Shown here in pieces: positions 60,675 to 64,000 of a stretch of DNA of 64,000 bases. The notes under the pieces are model-generated. The model made no database searches. It had not been told where the DNA came from and was given only the letters and a program-made list of their open reading frames with translations. The DNA lies in assembly GCA_016711345.1 (NCBI GenBank), contig JADJTD010000001.1:930001-994000 (forward strand). The letters are read 5' to 3'. This DNA comes from Chloracidobacterium sp. (GTDB taxonomy: Bacteria; Acidobacteriota; Blastocatellia; Pyrinomonadales; Pyrinomonadaceae). Positions within the stretch are counted from its first letter, which is position 1, and each line of letters opens with the position of its first letter. Both the position numbers and the translations under genes were made by a program.

Positions 60675-61751
60675 ATGAAACGATCTTTCGAAGGTTCTAT
60701 TTACAAAACAAAGGATGGGTCGAGATGGTTTGCCCGACTGCGTTACACGGACAAAAGCGGCACGCAACGTGAGAAAAAGCGAACCTGTATCAGTCACGCA
60801 AAGGCAAAAGCCGAAATAAAAAATCTAAAGGCCGAAGTTGCCGACGATGCCCGCGAGCGGAAAACCTACCGCGAACTGGACGCCTTTTTCAGAAAGCAAT
60901 ATGTTCACGCCGCAAAGTTTGTCGGCGGCAAACTGGTAAGCGGTTTTCGACAGGACACGGCGACGGTTGAACGCTATCTCGACAGGGCACTCGAACATTT
61001 TGCCGACACACCGATCGACGCGATCACCTACGCCGACGTTCGCGAATACAAACGCCGCATCGAAAACCTGCCGACAAAAAGCGGCGCGCGTAGCGTGTCT
61101 GATACGAATCATCATTTGAAACGGGTGCGGCGCCTTTTTAACATCGCCGTCGAACAAAGTTGGCTCTCCGTCAATCCTTTTGAAAAGGGGGGCTCGCTGA
61201 TCGTCGAAAGTTTCGAAGTCGAGCGAACACGCATTCTCACGGCAGACGAGGAAACTAAGATGCTCGCTGCCTGCGATAAATGGCGGCAGCATTTAAAGCC
61301 AATCATCATACTCGCTATCGAGACAGCCATGCGACGCGGTGAGATTCAATCATTACTATGGTCAAACATCGATTTGACCGGCCGCTTGATTCGTATCGCC
61401 GCATCCAATACAAAGACGCTCAAGACACGGCTCGTGCCTATCAGCCAAAGGCTCAAAGAAACGCTGGCACAACTCCGGCAACATCAACTGCGACCCAATT
61501 CCAGAGTATTCCAATCCGGTGATTTTAAGAAAGCATTTGCGGGAGCCTGCTCCGATGCTGAAATTACCGACCTACATTTTCACGATTTGCGTCATACCGC
61601 AATCACGCGAATGCTTGAAAAGGGAATTTCGCCGCCGCTGGTGATGAAAATTTCTGGCCACACGCAACAGCGAACGTTTATGCGTTACGTCAACCAAACC
61701 GAGCAAAGTATTATGGAAATCGCTTTAAAACTTGACCGAGCAGCAGCGTAA
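60675..61751 (+). CDS. int: tyrosine recombinase, integrase of element 2
   Basis: 358 residues. N-terminal AP2-like arm (SIYKTKDGSRWFARLRYTDK), a SAM-like core-binding domain (about 65-165), and the catalytic domain with Arg in TAMRRGEIQSL (about 219), HDLRHTA (about 301-307), HTQQRTFMRY with tyrosine nucleophile at about 338. AGGTGGAAA precedes the ATG. It lies 290 bases from attR and transcribes toward it, as usual for tRNA-targeting islands. Confidence 0.95.
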   Translation: MKRSFEGSIYKTKDGSRWFARLRYTDKSGTQREKKRTCISHAKAKAEIKNLKAEVADDARERKTYRELDAFFRKQYVHAAKFVGGKLVSGFRQDTATVERYLDRALEHFADTPIDAITYADVREYKRRIENLPTKSGARSVSDTNHHLKRVRRLFNIAVEQSWLSVNPFEKGGSLIVESFEVERTRILTADEETKMLAACDKWRQHLKPIIILAIETAMRRGEIQSLLWSNIDLTGRLIRIAASNTKTLKTRLVPISQRLKETLAQLRQHQLRPNSRVFQSGDFKKAFAGACSDAEITDLHFHDLRHTAITRMLEKGISPPLVMKISGHTQQRTFMRYVNQTEQSIMEIALKLDRAAA

Positions 61752-62041
61752 ATATTAAATACCAGACTATAATTAGCGACTTTGGTATGCATCAACTGCC
61801 ACGGCCCGCCGGTGATAGATTCTTATTTTAGTAATCAATAACCGCCAACAAATCCCTCATATTCACACTAGGTCTGGGCGACGCGCCGACAGAAAGCCTG
61901 CCCCCATGTTTGCCCCCCCGAAACCGAAACGAGAACAACTGAACGCAACCCAACAACACCTAACTCACCGCCAAATCTTAAAAACGCCATGAAAAACCTC
62001 TAATAAACACCAAAACGCACCACAACAAAACCAACCCATCA

Positions 62042-62092
62042 CGCTTCACACGCGATAGGCCACAAGTTCAAATCTTGTAGACGGCACCAGTA
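62042..62092. repeat. attR of element 2 (51-bp direct repeat)
   Basis: Identical to 36827-36877, the tRNA-Val 3' part. It lacks the 5' half of the tRNA. The 290 bases between the integrase and this repeat hold no gene and are A/C-rich. Confidence 0.93.
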
Positions 62093-62120
62093 GTAGATAC
62101 AAGCTTTAAAGCTAAAATCG

Positions 62121-62146
62121 GGGCAAGGCCAGAAATGACCTTGCCC
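62121..62146 (+). terminator. hairpin downstream of attR, original tRNA terminator
   Basis: GGGCAAGG and CCTTGCCC pair over a 10-base loop and are followed by TGTTTGTATA. It is the chromosomal counterpart of 36904-36928, and the flanks (GCTAAAA before, TGACCTTGCCC after) are also shared. Confidence 0.65.
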
Positions 62147-62176
62147 TGTTTGTATATTGGATGTCCTGGTTTTGGG

Positions 62177-62401
62177 TTACGCGAGAACGTTCAATGACTC
62201 TTTGGATGTAATGATGATGTCCACCGACGATCTCTTTGATTTATCGTCTTTTTTCGGAGGTGGTTTTGTCGGTGCAGGTGTAATCACCGGCGGTGCTTGC
62301 TTGGGCGGTGGTTTCTTCTGCTCATCCTTCTGTGCGTAAACAGCTATGGACAGGCCAAGGACCATCACAAAGCTAAATAATATTTTTTGTAAAACTCTCA
62401 T
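62177..62401 (-). CDS. small secreted proline/lysine-rich protein
   Basis: Start taken at the ATG at 62401 (GAGGCG before a run of A), giving 74 residues. Signal peptide KILFSFVMVLGLSIAVYAQ, then a KKPPPKQAPPV-type low-complexity segment. No domain. Probably a periplasmic or surface protein of the resident chromosome. Confidence 0.6.
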   Translation of the reverse strand: MRVLQKILFSFVMVLGLSIAVYAQKDEQKKPPPKQAPPVITPAPTKPPPKKDDKSKRSSVDIIITSKESLNVLA

Positions 62402-62647
62402 TTTTTTTCGCCTCTTTCGTGTTTCTAACGTTCGGAAGAGAGGGAAAGTCGGAACCACTTTCATTCAAAGCAATCCCAATGCCACAACCTAGTATTTGAC
62501 GTATTTGCCCATATTTTGGTTGGAAAACAATTTCTTTAGTCTAAAACCTATCTTAAAAAATTACGTTTTCCGTTATTTTCATACGAAAACGTGAATTCGG
62601 CAATATCCGCATGCAATGATTTTTCGGTTAAATGCGATAATTGAAGC

Positions 62648-63412
62648 ATGACAGCAGCAGCAAATTCCCGTGATCGGATGCGGGCAGTACTCGTAATAGT
62701 TGCCACGATCGGTACCATTTGGTTCAACTTCCTAGCCGCGACCGGCAGCGTCAACGGGGTTACGCCCGACGTTATTTCGGACAAATATCCCAATATTTTA
62801 ACGCCTGCCGGCTACGCATTTTCGATCTGGAGCCTGATCTACCTCGGAATTGTTGCTTTTAGCATCTATCAATTTTTGGGTGCGAATCTGGTGCGTTTCC
62901 GAGCCATCAGGTCGCTGTATATTTTCAGCTGCCTGCTGAATTGCGGCTGGATCTATTTTTGGCATCGCGATCAGATCGCCATCTGCTTAGTTTTTATCTT
63001 TGCTCTGCTCGCCACACTTTTCCTGATGCTTATTTTATTTCGACGGTCTGAGGCGTCTGGCGGGACGTTATTTACAAAAGTTCCATTTGGCATTTATGCA
63101 GGCTGGGTGACGGCGGCATCGCTGGTGAATTTTGTGATCTTCCTGAAATATGAAGGTGTGGAATTATCAAATTTTGCGTGGAATCTTCTTGGCGCGGTAT
63201 TGATAATTTTCGCTGCCCTGATCGCGATCCTTGTAAGAGCGAAGCTGAAAAATTATGTTTACCCGATAGCCGTCGCCTGGGCGTTGACAGCGATCGCAGT
63301 TAAACAAGGTGGCAACACGTCGATACTCGTCGCTGCCGCGATCGGTGTCGTTTCGTGCCTCGTTACCGCGGGCAGCGTCGTTGTCGATCTAAAGGATTCC
63401 AGCAGTGAATAA
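62648..63412 (+). CDS. TspO/MBR-like membrane protein
   Basis: 254 residues with about seven membrane helices and the family-like segment TPAGYAFSIWSLIYLGIVAF, as in the TspO-related, tryptophan-rich sensory protein superfamily. Typical TspO has five helices, so this is a longer variant. Ligand unknown (tetrapyrrole-type ligands for canonical TspO). It overlaps the aroD start by 8 bases. Confidence 0.75.
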   Translation: MTAAANSRDRMRAVLVIVATIGTIWFNFLAATGSVNGVTPDVISDKYPNILTPAGYAFSIWSLIYLGIVAFSIYQFLGANLVRFRAIRSLYIFSCLLNCGWIYFWHRDQIAICLVFIFALLATLFLMLILFRRSEASGGTLFTKVPFGIYAGWVTAASLVNFVIFLKYEGVELSNFAWNLLGAVLIIFAALIAILVRAKLKNYVYPIAVAWALTAIAVKQGGNTSILVAAAIGVVSCLVTAGSVVVDLKDSSSE

Positions 63413-64000
63413 CGGAAAGGTCTGCATTTCAATCTGCGCCGAAACACCCGACGAAATGATCACGAAGATCAAGCGAGCGGAAGAACTCGCTGACTTGATA
63501 GAGATTCGTTTTGATTGTGTATCCGCGGATCAGCTCGAACTGACATTCGAGCTGATGGAGAGTTATCAGGTCTCAAAGCCATTGATTGCGACATTTCGCT
63601 CGGCGGAACAAGGTGCGAAAACTTCTGCAACATTCGATCAGCGTAAAGAGTTTTGGCAAAAAACGCATACACGATTTTATGCGGCCGATGTTGAGGAAGA
63701 TGTTTTTCAGTTTGCTGGACACTGGAACAAGCGGATAGCTTCCTTTCACGATTTTGATGGCGTTACTGCAAAACTCGAAGCCGTTTTTGAAAATTTATGT
63801 TCCACCGATGCCGATGTGATAAAGATCGCCGTTCAATCTAACGATATATCAGATGCGATCCCGGTCTGGAAACTGTTCAAACAGACGAACGTCGACGGTA
63901 GAAACGTCATCCCTATCGCGATGGGCGAAGTCGGAAAATGGACGCGGATCTTGGGTCTGGCTCACGGTACATTCTTGACGTATGCGTCTATTGGCGAAGG
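63405..64000 (+). CDS. aroD: type I 3-dehydroquinate dehydratase, 3' end outside window
   Basis: Begins at GTG 63405 (GTG AAT AAC GGA), just inside the previous gene. The readable part includes ICAETPDEM, DLIEIRFDC, the active-site His in IASFHDFDG and the Schiff-base Lys in DVIKIAV, then MGEVGKWTRILG and GTFLTYASIGEG. It dehydrates 3-dehydroquinate in the shikimate pathway; in many bacteria it is fused to AroE, which cannot be seen here. Confidence 0.85.
   Translation, partial: MNNGKVCISICAETPDEMITKIKRAEELADLIEIRFDCVSADQLELTFELMESYQVSKPLIATFRSAEQGAKTSATFDQRKEFWQKTHTRFYAADVEEDVFQFAGHWNKRIASFHDFDGVTAKLEAVFENLCSTDADVIKIAVQSNDISDAIPVWKLFKQTNVDGRNVIPIAMGEVGKWTRILGLAHGTFLTYASIGE

Noticed and set aside
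1..64000. CRISPR array
   Set aside because: No series of regularly spaced identical repeats was seen; the beta-helix coding repeats in 32-34 kb are in-frame protein repeats.

Overview
The window looks like chromosomal DNA of an environmental, mid-GC Gram-negative bacterium carrying two large integrated elements. The style of the resident genes (a CSLREA-type giant surface protein, type IV pilin, TspO-like protein, 3-dehydroquinate dehydratase, a ComM/YifB gene) fits Acidobacteriota, perhaps Blastocatellia/Pyrinomonadales. That placement is inference from protein style, not a database result.

Element 1 (left edge to about 28.72 kb; its left end is outside the window) is a plasmid- or ICE-like element. 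It starts with the C-terminal two thirds of a DUF1998-type superfamily 2 helicase. A leftward operon (9.96 to 3.6 kb) follows, headed by a HerA/VirD4-like ATPase and made of small phage/plasmid-type proteins, most with a near-identical GGAGGAAA ribosome binding site and ending at a strong terminator. A control and recombination block (10.0-13.8 kb) holds a winged-helix protein, a serine recombinase, a degenerate RuvC-like protein and an XRE regulator. Three copies of an operator-like 26-29 bp element lie in this block. A leftward three-gene unit (16.6-14.2 kb) encodes an XRE regulator, a YhhQ-type queuosine-precursor transporter and a methyltransferase. A 33-bp palindrome separates it from a rightward operon (17.0-27.2 kb): VWA-like lipoprotein, coiled-coil membrane proteins, a AAA+ ATPase, a DegT/DnrJ aminotransferase, small membrane proteins and a 1052-residue VirD4/HerA-type ATPase. 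A second serine recombinase (27.2-28.7 kb) lies at the right end. There the element has split the comM/yifB gene within its MNPC codons, and the recombinase's last codons and stop lie in host DNA.

Resident chromosome (28.72-36.8 kb) carries the broken yifB, an intergenic region with six DnaA-box-like 9-mers, an 1811-residue FG-GAP/CSLREA/beta-helix protein with dockerin-like and cohesin-like C-terminal modules, a prepilin gene and tRNA-Val(CAC).

Element 2 (36.83-62.09 kb) is a 25-kb genomic island in tRNA-Val, bounded by a perfect 51-bp direct repeat of the tRNA 3' part, with a tyrosine integrase next to the right repeat. Its cargo is defence and conflict genes: a DUF1444-like protein, an Mrr-type restriction endonuclease, an RloC-like zinc-hook ATPase, a 2165-residue RHS/FG-GAP protein ending in an HExxH zincin-like motif, an NlpC/P60-like protein, and a compact type I restriction operon (hsdM-hsdS-X-Y-hsdR) in which X is an AbiJ/HEPN-like protein and Y a UvrD-like helicase. 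Two genes at its left end share the same upstream cassette: a 3'-gene remnant followed by a near-identical promoter.

Resident chromosome resumes at 62.1 kb with a small secreted protein, a TspO/MBR-like membrane protein and the start of aroD. No CRISPR array, rRNA, relaxase or complete type IV secretion apparatus was seen.
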